Shown one piece after another: positions 1-8,786 of a DNA stretch of 50,874 bases. The DNA comes from SKUL01 sp964487545. GTDB lineage: Bacteria > Bacteroidota > Bacteroidia > Flavobacteriales_D > SKUL01. The position numbers were made by a program, and so were the translations under genes. The notes beneath the pieces were generated by a model. The model saw only the letters and a list, made by a program, of their open reading frames with translations, did not search any database and was not told the origin of the DNA. The first letter of the stretch is position 1. Every line of letters starts with the position of its first letter. The stretch spans positions 1 to 50,874 of the forward strand of contig CAZARI010000022.1 of the NCBI GenBank assembly GCA_964487545.1. Reading direction: 5' to 3'.

Positions 1-577
1 AAAACCGTTTGGTACACTTTGCATTTATATCCAACAGGTGGTTGGCACGCAGATGCCTAATATTAGATAAATGGGTTTGATCGCCCACAAATACCTTTTT
101 CGACTGGAATACTTTTGATTCAAAAAAAGATATAGCATCCGAAGCAAGATGAGGTTCTAAGGAAATAACTGTGTTCATCGGATTTACTTGGGAACTAAAA
201 GCTGAAAAGGTCTTATCAAAATATACTTCGTATTGCGCACAGGCATCATTTACAAGAATAAAATCTTTTTCACTTTTATAAATCAACATATAGTGACCCA
301 TAAACCTAGAAAGTGCTGCAAGAAAATCTTCTGTATTGCTTGTTTGAATCAAATATTCCAGCACCTCACGATTGGTCCAATGGGGGAATTGCCAATCGAA
401 TATTTCTCCCAACAAATGAATTTGTTTGCTGTTTTTTATGCAGCAAGAATACTCACTATCCAGATGATAGTGTAGTTCGAATCCGCCAATCTTTACCGAT
501 GGCCCCGAATACAGTACCTCGTTTTTACTGGTTAATAAAAACTGTTTACACCCTAATACCAGTGTTTCTTTATCCAT
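1..577 (-). CDS. Asparagine synthase-like protein, N-terminal part (3' end outside window)
   Basis: An open frame of 192 codons starts at the ATG at 577 and runs off the left edge; an in-frame TAG lies five codons upstream of the ATG, which fixes the start. The first residues are MDKETLVLGCKQF. The pattern resembles the non-amidotransferase N-terminal domain of asparagine synthase-like proteins from polysaccharide clusters: a central LSRFMGHYMLIYKSEKDF strand pair followed by VNDACAQYEVYF, then an INHLxxNHxLD-like segment (here IRHLRANHLLDIN) near residue 180. There is no N-terminal Cys2, so glutaminase activity is not expected. The ATP-binding synthase domain would lie outside the window. 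Family assignment is from motif memory only; the reading frame itself is secure. Confidence 0.6.
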   Translation of the reverse strand, partial: MDKETLVLGCKQFLLTSKNEVLYSGPSVKIGGFELHYHLDSEYSCCIKNSKQIHLLGEIFDWQFPHWTNREVLEYLIQTSNTEDFLAALSRFMGHYMLIYKSEKDFILVNDACAQYEVYFDKTFSAFSSQVNPMNTVISLEPHLASDAISFFESKVFQSKKVFVGDQTHLSNIRHLRANHLLDINAKCTKRF

Positions 578-620
578 GGGTGCGGCATACTAATCTCAGA
601 AACAATTCGAAAGTCACACC

Positions 621-652
621 CAAATGTATAATTTCAAGGGCATTAATAACAA
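621..652 (-). promoter_or_regulatory. Bacteroidota-type promoter of the asparagine synthase-like gene
   Basis: On the minus strand a TTG (650-652) is followed after 21 bases by TACATTTG (621-628), matching the Bacteroidota TTG-N17-23-TAnnTTTG promoter. It lies 43 bases upstream of the ATG at 577. Confidence 0.55.
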
Positions 653-810
653 TGGAGAATACGATTTTATTCGTTTGATTGCATTTCGGCGAGTGAATTA
701 TGGAATCAATCTCGGCCGTAACCCGTCCATCCGGCCAGAATTCAGCCAACGATAAGGCCACAAAAACGATTTACCCAACCTGTGGTACGCGTTGGGTTCT
801 TTCGGAAAAG

Positions 811-1206
811 TCAATCTTCCTGGCCCTGACTCACAAACATGTGAATCCACATCGAGCGGCTGAGTCGATAGATTACAGGCAATAACAAAAACAGCAACAG
901 CACACCGATTCCGATGGTTAGCAGCGGATAATCAAAAAAGGTATATTCCATCAATCCAATGGCGTCAAAAACAGTAAGCGCTACCACCACAGCAACCCAA
1001 AGCGCAACCGTTAGTGCGTAGCTAACATAAGCCGCTCCAAAATAAAACCCCGGTTCGCGCTTGAAATCACCTCCACACGTTCCGCACGCCGGTTTCATCT
1101 GCATAAATTGTTTGCTGTATGCAGCTTTCGATTCATAGAGATGGCCCTGATGACAATAGGGACATCTGTTGCTCATCATGGCAACAAATTTATTGGGAGT
1201 ATTCAT
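811..1206 (-). CDS. DUF983 family membrane protein
   Basis: A 131-residue protein with two CxxC pairs (CPYC at about 15-18 and CGTC at about 41-44) forming a probable zinc ribbon, followed by two hydrophobic membrane segments (about 55-80 and 93-115). This is the DUF983 layout, a family common in Bacteroidota and alphaproteobacteria and of unknown function. The motif MSNRCPYCHQG just before the first CxxC is typical. Translation could also begin at Met10 or Met11, but the promoter lies directly before Met1, which favours 1206. It is divergent from the hypothetical gene at 1363. Confidence 0.85.
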   Translation of the reverse strand: MNTPNKFVAMMSNRCPYCHQGHLYESKAAYSKQFMQMKPACGTCGGDFKREPGFYFGAAYVSYALTVALWVAVVVALTVFDAIGLMEYTFFDYPLLTIGIGVLLLFLLLPVIYRLSRSMWIHMFVSQGQED

Positions 1207-1210
1207 GGTG

Positions 1211-1238
1211 CAAATCTAAGGTATTGCGTCAAGTCCAA
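1211..1238 (-). promoter_or_regulatory. Promoter of DUF983 gene, nearly leaderless
   Basis: TTG (1236-1238), 17 bases, then TAGATTTG (1211-1218) on the minus strand, a full match to the Bacteroidota promoter. Only four bases separate the -7 box from the ATG, so the transcript would have almost no 5' leader. Confidence 0.6.
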
Positions 1239-1322
1239 CACAACTTTAATTACCTTTGCTACGTGCATAACTTTGTGGATAATCAGGGGTTCTATTGACC
1301 TCAATCTGCGAGCGGTTCTGCT

Positions 1323-1330
1323 TAACTTTG
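1323..1330 (+). promoter_or_regulatory. -7 box upstream of hypothetical gene at 1363
   Basis: TAACTTTG on the plus strand, 32 bases before the ATG at 1363. A TTG at 1295-1297 is 25 bases upstream, slightly beyond the usual spacing. A second TAACTTTG is at 1268-1275. Confidence 0.35.
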
Positions 1331-1362
1331 AATTAAACACAACTAACAAGGAATAAAACGAT

Positions 1363-1905
1363 ATGCTCACACTGTTTGGCAAAAAGAAACTCACCGAAAA
1401 CGCCATCGCCAACATATTCGTTAATTCACTCGTGGATCTGGTTGACAAAGGTTTTGAAGACGTAGCTGTGTTAATCCAAAACGACCCTTCCTTTGTACGT
1501 CCGCCCGTTATCGACCCCACCAACAGCGATCCCTTTCTACTGATATTGGTTGCCGGAAACATTAGCTACATCCCCAAGTATTTTCCCGGTGGGCAGGATC
1601 GGCGCATCATTGAGCTCAGCATCGAAAAAATGGCGGCCATCTACGACATGGATAAGCTGGAATATGCCGCTTTGGTTAAGGAGTACAAGACGATGATGTC
1701 GCGGGTTAATCACCCATCAAAAAACACGCTTTATGCGATGTCGAAAGCCGTGTTTTTCAAGTATCACCTCAATGCGTATCAAGAGGAATATTTCCGCAAC
1801 CTCAACACGCCCAATCCCATTTTTTTAAAGAAAATGAACGAAATCATGGAGCACTTTATCTGGAACTGGGAGCGGTTTTTTGAAAAGTACCGGGTCGCTT
1901 CCTGA
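1363..1905 (+). CDS. Conserved hypothetical protein
   Basis: A 180-residue soluble protein with no signal peptide or membrane segment. It begins MLTLFGKKKLTENAIANIFVNSLVDLVDKGF and is mostly helical by composition, rich in aromatic residues near the C-terminus (FIWNWERFFEKYR). I recognise it only as the kind of short conserved protein seen in Bacteroidota; no catalytic motif is visible. It is convergent with the SanA-like gene, with four bases between the stop codons. Codon use and GC match its neighbours, so it looks like a normal resident gene. Confidence 0.7.
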   Translation: MLTLFGKKKLTENAIANIFVNSLVDLVDKGFEDVAVLIQNDPSFVRPPVIDPTNSDPFLLILVAGNISYIPKYFPGGQDRRIIELSIEKMAAIYDMDKLEYAALVKEYKTMMSRVNHPSKNTLYAMSKAVFFKYHLNAYQEEYFRNLNTPNPIFLKKMNEIMEHFIWNWERFFEKYRVAS

Positions 1906-1909
1906 TTTG

Positions 1910-2641
1910 CTACTGAGCAAGCGAGTCAACTGCGACTTCGGCGGGTAGTTCAGCCGGCCAATCAATACTAATTTCATCGCCCAAAAATCGAGGCTCTGTA
2001 TTGAGCAAATGAATATCGAGCAAGGTTTTGACCCGGGCAAATTTTTCGCGCACCATGGTTTTTAAACCATAGTTGTATTCTACATCCTGTGCATTATAAC
2101 CCACCGCTGTCATGTGGTGGTGATGGGCAATGTACAATGCGCGCTCGTTGTGAAAACGCTGCGATACCACAATAATGTCGTGCTCTCCAAAAACATACTT
2201 GCAGCGCACCATGGAGTCGAATGTTCTAAAACCGGCATAGTCCAGAAAGATTCTTTCGGAGGGCACACCGCGTTTAATCAAATCGTTTTTGATGGTGGTC
2301 GGCTCGTCGTAGGCCTGATGCGAATTATCTCCACTCACCAGCAAAAATTCCACTTTTCCCGAATCAACCAATTCAGTTGCTGCGCGCAGTCGGTATTCAT
2401 AAAATGGATTGATTCCTCCCCTGACCTGATACTTTGCTGTGCCGAGTACCACCGCCACTTTTTTTTGTGGTAAAAGCGAAATATCGTCATAGCAAAAAGC
2501 CGAAAGCGCTCCCATCCGTGCATCAACCAAAAAAATGAAGATAGCGACCACAACGATGAAATCTGCCACAATCCACCCCAGCCCCTTCGCTATTTTAATC
2601 AATTGTTTCAATGATTTGCCATCTGACAAAAAGCTGCCCAA
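1910..2641 (-). CDS. SanA/YdcF-family (DUF218) membrane-anchored protein
   Basis: A 243-residue protein with one N-terminal membrane anchor (about 22-40) and a periplasmic DUF218 domain. Family motifs are clear: VVLGTAK at about 64-70, NPFYEYR at about 78-84, LVSGDN at about 101-106, DYAGFRTFDS at about 134-143 and VSQRFHNERALY further on. SanA of enteric bacteria helps the cell envelope exclude vancomycin at high temperature; related ElyC acts in envelope maintenance. An envelope role is likely here, but the biochemical activity is unknown for the family. The protein carries an extra acidic C-terminal tail after the conserved domain. Confidence 0.85.
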   Translation of the reverse strand: MGSFLSDGKSLKQLIKIAKGLGWIVADFIVVVAIFIFLVDARMGALSAFCYDDISLLPQKKVAVVLGTAKYQVRGGINPFYEYRLRAATELVDSGKVEFLLVSGDNSHQAYDEPTTIKNDLIKRGVPSERIFLDYAGFRTFDSMVRCKYVFGEHDIIVVSQRFHNERALYIAHHHHMTAVGYNAQDVEYNYGLKTMVREKFARVKTLLDIHLLNTEPRFLGDEISIDWPAELPAEVAVDSLAQ

Positions 2642-2743
2642 ATATATCGAAGTATATTTTGTCGGGTGATGACCAATCTATCTTTATAGGTCTGTGGGTT
2701 TTAGAATTGATATTATGGTATATTTATCCTCCTCACAACCGAT

Positions 2744-3892
2744 ATGACCACAGCAGAGTTTACCAACGAGCTTCGACGTATAGCAGCCAATACCAGTCTG
2801 TTTGCCGGAGACACTAAAGACGTATTTACCCTGCTAGCTCAACAACTCAGCACCTGTCTCAAGGTGGAGCGAATCAACATTTGGATGTTTAACGAGAATC
2901 ACAAACGCATTGAATGCCTCGGCAATTACATAAGCAGCTCGGGCGAATTTTCTAGCGGAGACACCATGCGCATGAAAGACGCTCCGGAATATTACACCCG
3001 ACTGAAGTCGAGCTTGATACTCATTGTAAACGATGTGCACACCTCTCCGATTACGGTCGAAATCAAAAGCAGCTACTGCCAGCGTCACGGCATTACCTCG
3101 CTTCTGGATGTTCCGATTCACGTGCAAGGCGAGCTAAAAGGAGTGGTTTGCTACGAACACGTTGGACCAAAACGGTTATGGCGCGACGAGGAGGTTCACT
3201 TTGCACTGGCTGCCAATCAACTTTTGGCCATGGCGCTGGAATCGAAAGAACGCGAAATTGCAGAACAACAGATGCGGGCGAGTGTTCAAGAAAAAGAGTT
3301 GCTGCTGAAAGAAATGAACCACCGCATTAAAAACAACCTGAGTTTACTGATCAGTTTGCTGCGGATGCAAAGCCGTGAATCGGATAATGAACAGGTAAAA
3401 TCCATACTGAACGATTGCGAGTCGCGGATTTTTTCCATGGCAAGGATTCATGAGCAACTCTATCTTTCGCAAAACTATCTGGAGGTTAATCTGGGTCAAT
3501 ACCTCCATCAATTGGTGACGGAATTTAGGAAAAGTAATTTTGGGAGTCTCGGCAACGTCACCTACAAGACTGAGTTTGACCCGGTAATATTAGAAACCTC
3601 GCGGGCCATTAATCTGGGTCTGATTGTGAATGAAATCATGAACAATATGATTAAACACGCCTTTGACGAGTCGGGGGAAGAACCAAAGGTGATTGAAATA
3701 TCTCTGAAACAACTGGTCAGCTCCATGATACTCGAAATTAAAGACAACGGTTCGGGTTTCGACCCTACAAAGCGCAACAAAAATTCGTTGGGAATAAGTT
3801 TAATTGAAGACCTTTCTGAACAGATCGACGCTAAGTTGCGGCTCCAGTCAGACAGCGACGGCACCACCTACCTGCTTCAACTATCGCTCTGA
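2744..3892 (+). CDS. GAF-domain sensor histidine kinase (HisKA_2 type)
   Basis: A 382-residue cytoplasmic kinase with no membrane segment. Residues about 10-165 form a GAF sensor domain; about 175-255 form a HisKA_2 dimerisation domain with the phosphoacceptor in KEMNHRIKNNLS (His193); the rest is an HATPase_c domain with an N-box (VNEIMNNMIKHAF) and a G1 box (DNGSGFD). HisKA_2 kinases usually signal to stand-alone receivers. No response regulator gene is adjacent, so the partner is elsewhere. The 3' end overlaps aroA on the opposite strand by 12 bases. The signal sensed cannot be inferred. Confidence 0.88.
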   Translation: MTTAEFTNELRRIAANTSLFAGDTKDVFTLLAQQLSTCLKVERINIWMFNENHKRIECLGNYISSSGEFSSGDTMRMKDAPEYYTRLKSSLILIVNDVHTSPITVEIKSSYCQRHGITSLLDVPIHVQGELKGVVCYEHVGPKRLWRDEEVHFALAANQLLAMALESKEREIAEQQMRASVQEKELLLKEMNHRIKNNLSLLISLLRMQSRESDNEQVKSILNDCESRIFSMARIHEQLYLSQNYLEVNLGQYLHQLVTEFRKSNFGSLGNVTYKTEFDPVILETSRAINLGLIVNEIMNNMIKHAFDESGEEPKVIEISLKQLVSSMILEIKDNGSGFDPTKRNKNSLGISLIEDLSEQIDAKLRLQSDSDGTTYLLQLSL

Positions 3893-5098
3893 TTGGCTGA
3901 ACAAGTTGCGCAATTCCTGCCAAAACATTGGAAAGGATTTGGAAACCACCTCGTGATCAAGAATTTCGAGGTGCGGATAAATTATGCCTAGCGGTGCAAA
4001 TGCCATGGCCATCCGGTGATCGTTATGGGTTTCAATCAGGAATGATGTTGGTTCCTCGAATCCAGCAATTTCGAGATGATCTGAACCCGCAGTCACCGTC
4101 ACTCCAAGCTTTGCCAGCTCGGATTGCAATGCCGCCACGCGGTCGGTTTCTTTAATGCGCAAACTCTTTACTCCCGTAAATCTCACCTTAACCCGAAGGC
4201 CTGCACAGGTACAAGCCAGGGGCTGCACCAAATCAGGAAAATCGCTGCAGTTGATTTCCATTGAATCGGGCAAAAGTCTTTTTTCGCGAACAGTGATCAC
4301 CGCACCGACATCATCAAAAGTGGTGATGACTCCAAAGTGACCAAACAACTGCTGGCACACCGAATCGCCCTGAAGACTGTCGTTATACAAGCCCCGAAGC
4401 GAAATGTGACCTTTTCCGGACAGTGCAAGCAAGGAATAAAAAAAAGAAGCGGCGCTCCAGTCAGATTCTATCGAAGCGGGAACAACCGAATAAGCACCCG
4501 GCGCAACTTTAATCACCTTATCTTCCCAATGCACCTTCACTCCCGACCGCTCCATCAATTTGGTGGTCATGCGCACATAAGGTTTAGAATAGAACGGCGG
4601 TTTTACTTCTAGAATCAACCCGTTTTTCATATAGGGTGCAATCATCAACAACGCCGATAGGTACTGCGAACTGATGTCTCCGGCTATAGGAACCGATCCG
4701 CCGGCAAGATGCCCGCCGTTGATTTTAAGTGGCAGAAATCCATATTCACCAAGATATTCAATGTTGGCACCCAGTTGAAGAAGGGCATCGACCAACACAC
4801 CAATTGGTCTTTCGAGCATTCTCGGAGCACCGGTCACTTGATAAGTCCCCTTTTGAACAGTAAGCCAGGCCGTAACAAATCGACAAACGGTTCCGGCCAT
4901 TCCTACATCAACTACGTTTTGGGAATTGGATAAAACCTGACGCATCAGTTGAACATCGTCGGCTTCATCAACCCGCTGTAGTGGTGGAGAAGACCCGGCG
5001 AGTGAAGATAAAATCAACAGTCGGTTAACCAAACTTTTAGACGACGGCAGCTCAACGATTCCCTGTGGAACAAAATCTTCAGGAAAATCAGGATTCAT
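3881..5098 (-). CDS. aroA: 3-phosphoshikimate 1-carboxyvinyltransferase (EPSP synthase)
   Basis: EPSP synthase joins shikimate 3-phosphate to phosphoenolpyruvate in the sixth step of chorismate synthesis. Seen here: the SKSLVNRLLIL substrate loop, the AGTVCRF motif, SSQYLSALLM, the KETDR loop and DHRMAMAFAPLG, all in family order. The length from the chosen start is 405 residues. An upstream ATG at 5140 would add 14 residues, but Met15 (5098) places the SKS motif about 20 residues from the start, as in other AroA proteins. It overlaps the end of aroB by 11 bases, so the two are probably translationally coupled. Confidence 0.93.
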   Translation of the reverse strand: MNPDFPEDFVPQGIVELPSSKSLVNRLLILSSLAGSSPPLQRVDEADDVQLMRQVLSNSQNVVDVGMAGTVCRFVTAWLTVQKGTYQVTGAPRMLERPIGVLVDALLQLGANIEYLGEYGFLPLKINGGHLAGGSVPIAGDISSQYLSALLMIAPYMKNGLILEVKPPFYSKPYVRMTTKLMERSGVKVHWEDKVIKVAPGAYSVVPASIESDWSAASFFYSLLALSGKGHISLRGLYNDSLQGDSVCQQLFGHFGVITTFDDVGAVITVREKRLLPDSMEINCSDFPDLVQPLACTCAGLRVKVRFTGVKSLRIKETDRVAALQSELAKLGVTVTAGSDHLEIAGFEEPTSFLIETHNDHRMAMAFAPLGIIYPHLEILDHEVVSKSFPMFWQELRNLFSQSER

Positions 5099-6197
5099 GC
5101 GAAATGAATTGGGTGCGTTTTTGGTATTCATCCAGTGCATTAATTACCCTGTCGGCGCTAACCTCCTGATTTATGATGGCCTTTCCGATTTCGGTAAGCA
5201 AAGTGAAGTTCATCGTATCACCGACGTTTTTCTTGTCGTGGCGCATGATTTCTATAATCCGGTGATGTGCCAAATTATCTATGTTGAAAACCGGATAGTG
5301 ATGAACCACAAAGTCGGCGATATCTTCGAAATCATCTGGAGGTAATCCACACAGCTCGGTGCTGATAAAAGCTTCGCACAACATTCCAATAGCCACCGCT
5401 TCGCCGTGCAACATTCCCTTGCTTTGGTTCTCGTGCGAATAGGTTTCGATGGCATGACCAATGGTATGTCCAAAGTTGAGCAGTTTGCGCTCGTTTTGCT
5501 CGTGCGGATCGTCGAGCACAATTTTGTTTTTGATGCGAATCGATGTTTCGATATGCGGTTCCAGTAAATCGAGTCGCGATAAGTCGAAATTTCGCAACTG
5601 TTGGTAGTGATGCCCGTCACTGATCAATCCGTGTTTTATCATCTCCGCATAGCCCGACATGACTTCATTTTTGGGTAGCGTGTTTAATAATTGTGGATTG
5701 ACATAAACCGCTTGCGGATTGCAAAAAACACCCACCTGATTTTTAAGATGCCCGAGATTGACCCCAACTTTTCCTCCCACCGATGCGTCCACCTGAGAAA
5801 GCAACGTGGTGGGCACATTCATGAACTGAATGCCGCGTTTAAAAGTGGCGGCGATAAAACCTCCAAAATCACTGATAACACCACCACCCAGATTGATGAG
5901 CAAACTGTGGCGATCGGCTCCCAGCTCGGTAAGCACCTCCCACAAACGCGTGCACAACTCGACGGATTTATTGCCTTCTCCACTTTCAATTTCAACCACT
6001 TCGGCTTCGCGAAGGGCAGGAACCGAAGACATCAGAACCGGCAAACAATGTTGAATGGTATTTTCATCAACCAGCACAAACTTTCGCGAGTACGAAGACG
6101 TGCACAAATCCCTTTCCAACTGGCTCAGCACATCGCTGCCAATATGGATTGCGTAGCCATCAGAAATCACTTCCTGGTTGAGTTCACTTCGGGTCAT
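5088..6197 (-). CDS. aroB: 3-dehydroquinate synthase
   Basis: Converts DAHP to 3-dehydroquinate, the second step of the shikimate pathway, using NAD and a metal ion. Motifs: LGGGVISDFGGFIAATFKRG, PTTLLSQVDASVGGKVGVNL, MSGYAEMIKHG and the metal-binding LNFGHTIGHAIE. The length of 369 residues is normal. It is the first gene of an aroB-aroA operon; the other pathway genes are not in this window. A -7 box lies about 23 bases upstream of the ATG. Confidence 0.95.
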   Translation of the reverse strand: MTRSELNQEVISDGYAIHIGSDVLSQLERDLCTSSYSRKFVLVDENTIQHCLPVLMSSVPALREAEVVEIESGEGNKSVELCTRLWEVLTELGADRHSLLINLGGGVISDFGGFIAATFKRGIQFMNVPTTLLSQVDASVGGKVGVNLGHLKNQVGVFCNPQAVYVNPQLLNTLPKNEVMSGYAEMIKHGLISDGHHYQQLRNFDLSRLDLLEPHIETSIRIKNKIVLDDPHEQNERKLLNFGHTIGHAIETYSHENQSKGMLHGEAVAIGMLCEAFISTELCGLPPDDFEDIADFVVHHYPVFNIDNLAHHRIIEIMRHDKKNVGDTMNFTLLTEIGKAIINQEVSADRVINALDEYQKRTQFISHES

Positions 6198-6219
6198 TAG
6201 GTTGTTTTTGAACGACGTT

Positions 6220-6227
6220 CAAATGTA
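6220..6227 (-). promoter_or_regulatory. -7 box of the aroB-aroA operon
   Basis: TACATTTG on the minus strand, 22 bases before the aroB ATG. A TTG lies 24 bases upstream of it (6252-6254), at the edge of the accepted spacing. Confidence 0.45.
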
Positions 6228-6271
6228 GCTGTTTCCGTTAAACTTTCTGCCCAACACATGATTTGTAAACG

Positions 6272-6279
6272 TATTTTTG
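6272..6279 (+). promoter_or_regulatory. -7 box directly before proline dehydrogenase
   Basis: TATTTTTG ends seven bases before the ATG at 6287, so the mRNA would be leaderless or nearly so. No TTG is found at the -33 spacing. Confidence 0.45.
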
Positions 6280-6286
6280 CAGCATT

Positions 6287-7462
6287 ATGAATTCTGAAAT
6301 CTCTTTTCAAAATACGGAAATTGCTTTTAGCGGCAAAACCGACAAAGACCTGAAACGCGCCTACTTATTGTTTCGCGTAATCGGTTATCCCAACTTAATG
6401 AAGGTGGGCAAAGTGTTTACCCAAGTGGGGCTAAAACTGCATCTTCCCATCACTGGATTGATCAGAAGCACCATATTTCGGCAATTTTGCGGGGGTGAAA
6501 ACATCACCGAATCGCGAGAAACCGTTGCATTGCTCGGCCGCTACAATGTGGGCACCATTCTGGATTATTCAGTTGAAGGTCAGGAAGATCACCAGAGCAT
6601 GGATTTGACCACCGCTGAAATTCTGGACACCATTCGCGAAGCACAGCAAAGCAAGGATATTCCATTTTGTGTATTCAAACCTTCGGGAGTTGCGCCTACT
6701 GTGGTGTTGTACAAAGTCAGCAATAACCAGGTTTTAACGGATGATGAAAAGAGCGCATTTGAACAAGTTGAAGCCCGTTTTGATCGGATTTGTGCCGCGG
6801 CTCATCAGGCCGATATACCGCTGTTTATCGACGCTGAAGAATCATGGATTCAACCCGCTATTGACCAATTGGCCACCAAAATGATGGAGCGTTATAACAC
6901 GCAAAAGGCCATTGTATTTAACACCATCCAGCTTTACCGAAACGACCGGCTCGAATATTTGAAAACCAGTTTTGAAGCAGCAAAGGCAGGTGGTTATTTT
7001 CTTGGAGAAAAGCTGGTGCGCGGTGCCTATTTGGAAAAGGAGCGGGAGCGTGCCGTGGAAAAGGGTTACCCCTCACCTGTTCACGACACCAAGGGCGACA
7101 CCGACCGCGACTACGATGCTGCGATTGAATTCTGCATGCAACACCTCGACACCATTGCTTTTTGTGCTGGCACCCATAACGAAGAAAGCGCAATGCTTCT
7201 TACCCGATTGATGAACGAACTAAATGTGTCGAAAACCGATCGACGCGTTTATTTTGCACAGCTCTTGGGTATGTCTGATCACATCACCTTTAACCTTTCG
7301 GCTCACGGATACTGCGTTGCCAAATATGTGCCTTACGGTCCGGTGAATAAGGTATTGCCTTACCTGATTCGCAGGGCAGAGGAAAACACCTCGGCACAGG
7401 GTCAAAGCGGACGTGAGCTTCAACTCATTTCGCGCGAGCTGGAACGCCGCAAGAATCTATAA
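6287..7462 (+). CDS. Proline dehydrogenase
   Basis: A 391-residue FAD-dependent proline dehydrogenase oxidising proline to pyrroline-5-carboxylate, the first step of proline catabolism. It is the monofunctional type, with no aldehyde dehydrogenase domain. Family signatures: DAEESWIQPAID, FNTIQLYRND, GEKLVRGAY, FCAGTHNEES and the C-terminal YVPYGPVNKVLPYLIRRAEEN substrate-binding helix. The second enzyme of the pathway is not adjacent. The start at 6287 is supported by the -7 box immediately upstream. It is convergent with the desaturase gene. Confidence 0.93.
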   Translation: MNSEISFQNTEIAFSGKTDKDLKRAYLLFRVIGYPNLMKVGKVFTQVGLKLHLPITGLIRSTIFRQFCGGENITESRETVALLGRYNVGTILDYSVEGQEDHQSMDLTTAEILDTIREAQQSKDIPFCVFKPSGVAPTVVLYKVSNNQVLTDDEKSAFEQVEARFDRICAAAHQADIPLFIDAEESWIQPAIDQLATKMMERYNTQKAIVFNTIQLYRNDRLEYLKTSFEAAKAGGYFLGEKLVRGAYLEKERERAVEKGYPSPVHDTKGDTDRDYDAAIEFCMQHLDTIAFCAGTHNEESAMLLTRLMNELNVSKTDRRVYFAQLLGMSDHITFNLSAHGYCVAKYVPYGPVNKVLPYLIRRAEENTSAQGQSGRELQLISRELERRKNL

Positions 7463-7476
7463 AGACAACAGAGAAA

Positions 7477-8625
7477 TTAACCGCGGCCCAGCACTTTGAG
7501 TTGACGGTAATGCGATGCGATAGCGTCTCCTAATGTTTCGTAGTAATTGTACGGAACGTTAAACTCACTGGCCGTTTGCGCTACAATCGGGCTAATGTTT
7601 TTGTAATGCACGCTACAGATATTGGGAAACAGGTGGTGCTCTACCTGAAAGTTTAGTCCACCCACAAACCAGTTGACAATGGGACTGTTCATGGCAAAGT
7701 TTCCGGTAGTTTTCATTTGGTGCACCGCCCATGAGTCGGGCATGCGACCTTGATCATCGGCAAGTGGATGTTCGGTGTTTTCAACCACGTGTGCCAATGA
7801 GAAAATAACGCCGAGAATGACACCGGCAGTCAGGTGCATGGTTAAAAACCCGATAGCAAACTGCCACCAGGTGACATCCAGTACCATAAAAGGAATTACA
7901 ATGGCGTATGCGTAGTACATCAACTTGGTTAATACCAACAGCACGATTTCCTTTTTGGGATGACGTTTGCCTTGGTAGGGACCAATATTTGGCTGGGAAA
8001 TTTTTTTGTAATCTTTAAGAAAGACCCAAAAAATAGTTGCCAGACTGTAGGCCATAAATGCGAGGATGTGCTGCAACCGGTGAATGGGTCGGTGCGGATC
8101 GTGTTGCGACATTCGAATGAAAGGTGCCACCTGAAGATCTTCGTCGTGATTGTGAATGTTGGTGTAGGTATGATGAACCACGTTGTGGGTAATGCTCCAC
8201 ACGTATTGGTTTCCACCGATCAGATTCATCGAAAAACCCAGTAGGTAATTGAGTTGTTTGTTTTTAAAATAAGCGCCATGAATGGCATCGTGCGCCACGC
8301 TAAAACCGATTCCGGCTTTGGCAACTCCAAGTGCGAAAGCTAAAGCCCAAAGCACCCAAATATTAAAGCCTCCCAACAGAATAGCGAAATAAAACCCGAA
8401 ATAAGCCGAGAGCAGGATCGTGGTTTTTAACCGCATTTGCGCGTTGGCAAAGGTTGAAATACCATTATCTTCGAAATATTGATTGACCCTGGCAGTTACC
8501 GCTTTATGAAAATCGCGTCCGTCGCGATTGGGAAACCGAATTTTGGTTTCAACGTTTTCCTGCTTGAACTTGGTAAACTTGGTTGCTTCAGGTGATTTTG
8601 GTGCAACCGACTCTAATGTACTCAT
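7477..8625 (-). CDS. Membrane fatty acid desaturase (Delta6-FADS-like)
   Basis: A 382-residue integral membrane di-iron desaturase. The three histidine boxes are HDAIH (112-116), HNVVHH (147-152) and QVEHH (327-331). The glutamine in the third box marks the front-end or Delta6-like class rather than the Delta9 class. Hydrophobic segments lie around 70-110, 180-200 and 230-275. There is no fused cytochrome b5 domain. It probably modifies acyl chains of membrane lipids; the exact position introduced cannot be read from sequence. A -7 box is found about 70 bases upstream. Confidence 0.9.
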   Translation of the reverse strand: MSTLESVAPKSPEATKFTKFKQENVETKIRFPNRDGRDFHKAVTARVNQYFEDNGISTFANAQMRLKTTILLSAYFGFYFAILLGGFNIWVLWALAFALGVAKAGIGFSVAHDAIHGAYFKNKQLNYLLGFSMNLIGGNQYVWSITHNVVHHTYTNIHNHDEDLQVAPFIRMSQHDPHRPIHRLQHILAFMAYSLATIFWVFLKDYKKISQPNIGPYQGKRHPKKEIVLLVLTKLMYYAYAIVIPFMVLDVTWWQFAIGFLTMHLTAGVILGVIFSLAHVVENTEHPLADDQGRMPDSWAVHQMKTTGNFAMNSPIVNWFVGGLNFQVEHHLFPNICSVHYKNISPIVAQTASEFNVPYNYYETLGDAIASHYRQLKVLGRG

Positions 8626-8693
8626 AAGCTTAATTTTTACAACATTATCATGCAGTTTCTAAAATGGGAACTATCCTCGCATGATATGATGTG

Positions 8694-8701
8694 CAAATAT
8701 A
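8694..8701 (-). promoter_or_regulatory. -7 box of the desaturase gene
   Basis: TATATTTG on the minus strand, 68 bases before the ATG. The closest upstream TTG is 25 bases away, so the -33 element is weak. Confidence 0.35.
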
Positions 8702-8786
8702 GCAAGTTTAGCATGGCCTGTACAGGCAACCGACAGGCCGCTAATATATTTTAACTTTTACACCGACTGACCGAAACCACTAACGA

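Noticed and set aside
570..761. Minus-strand ORF of 63 codons
   Set aside because: Overlaps the promoter of the asparagine synthase-like gene, has no protein-like composition and no neighbour coupling.
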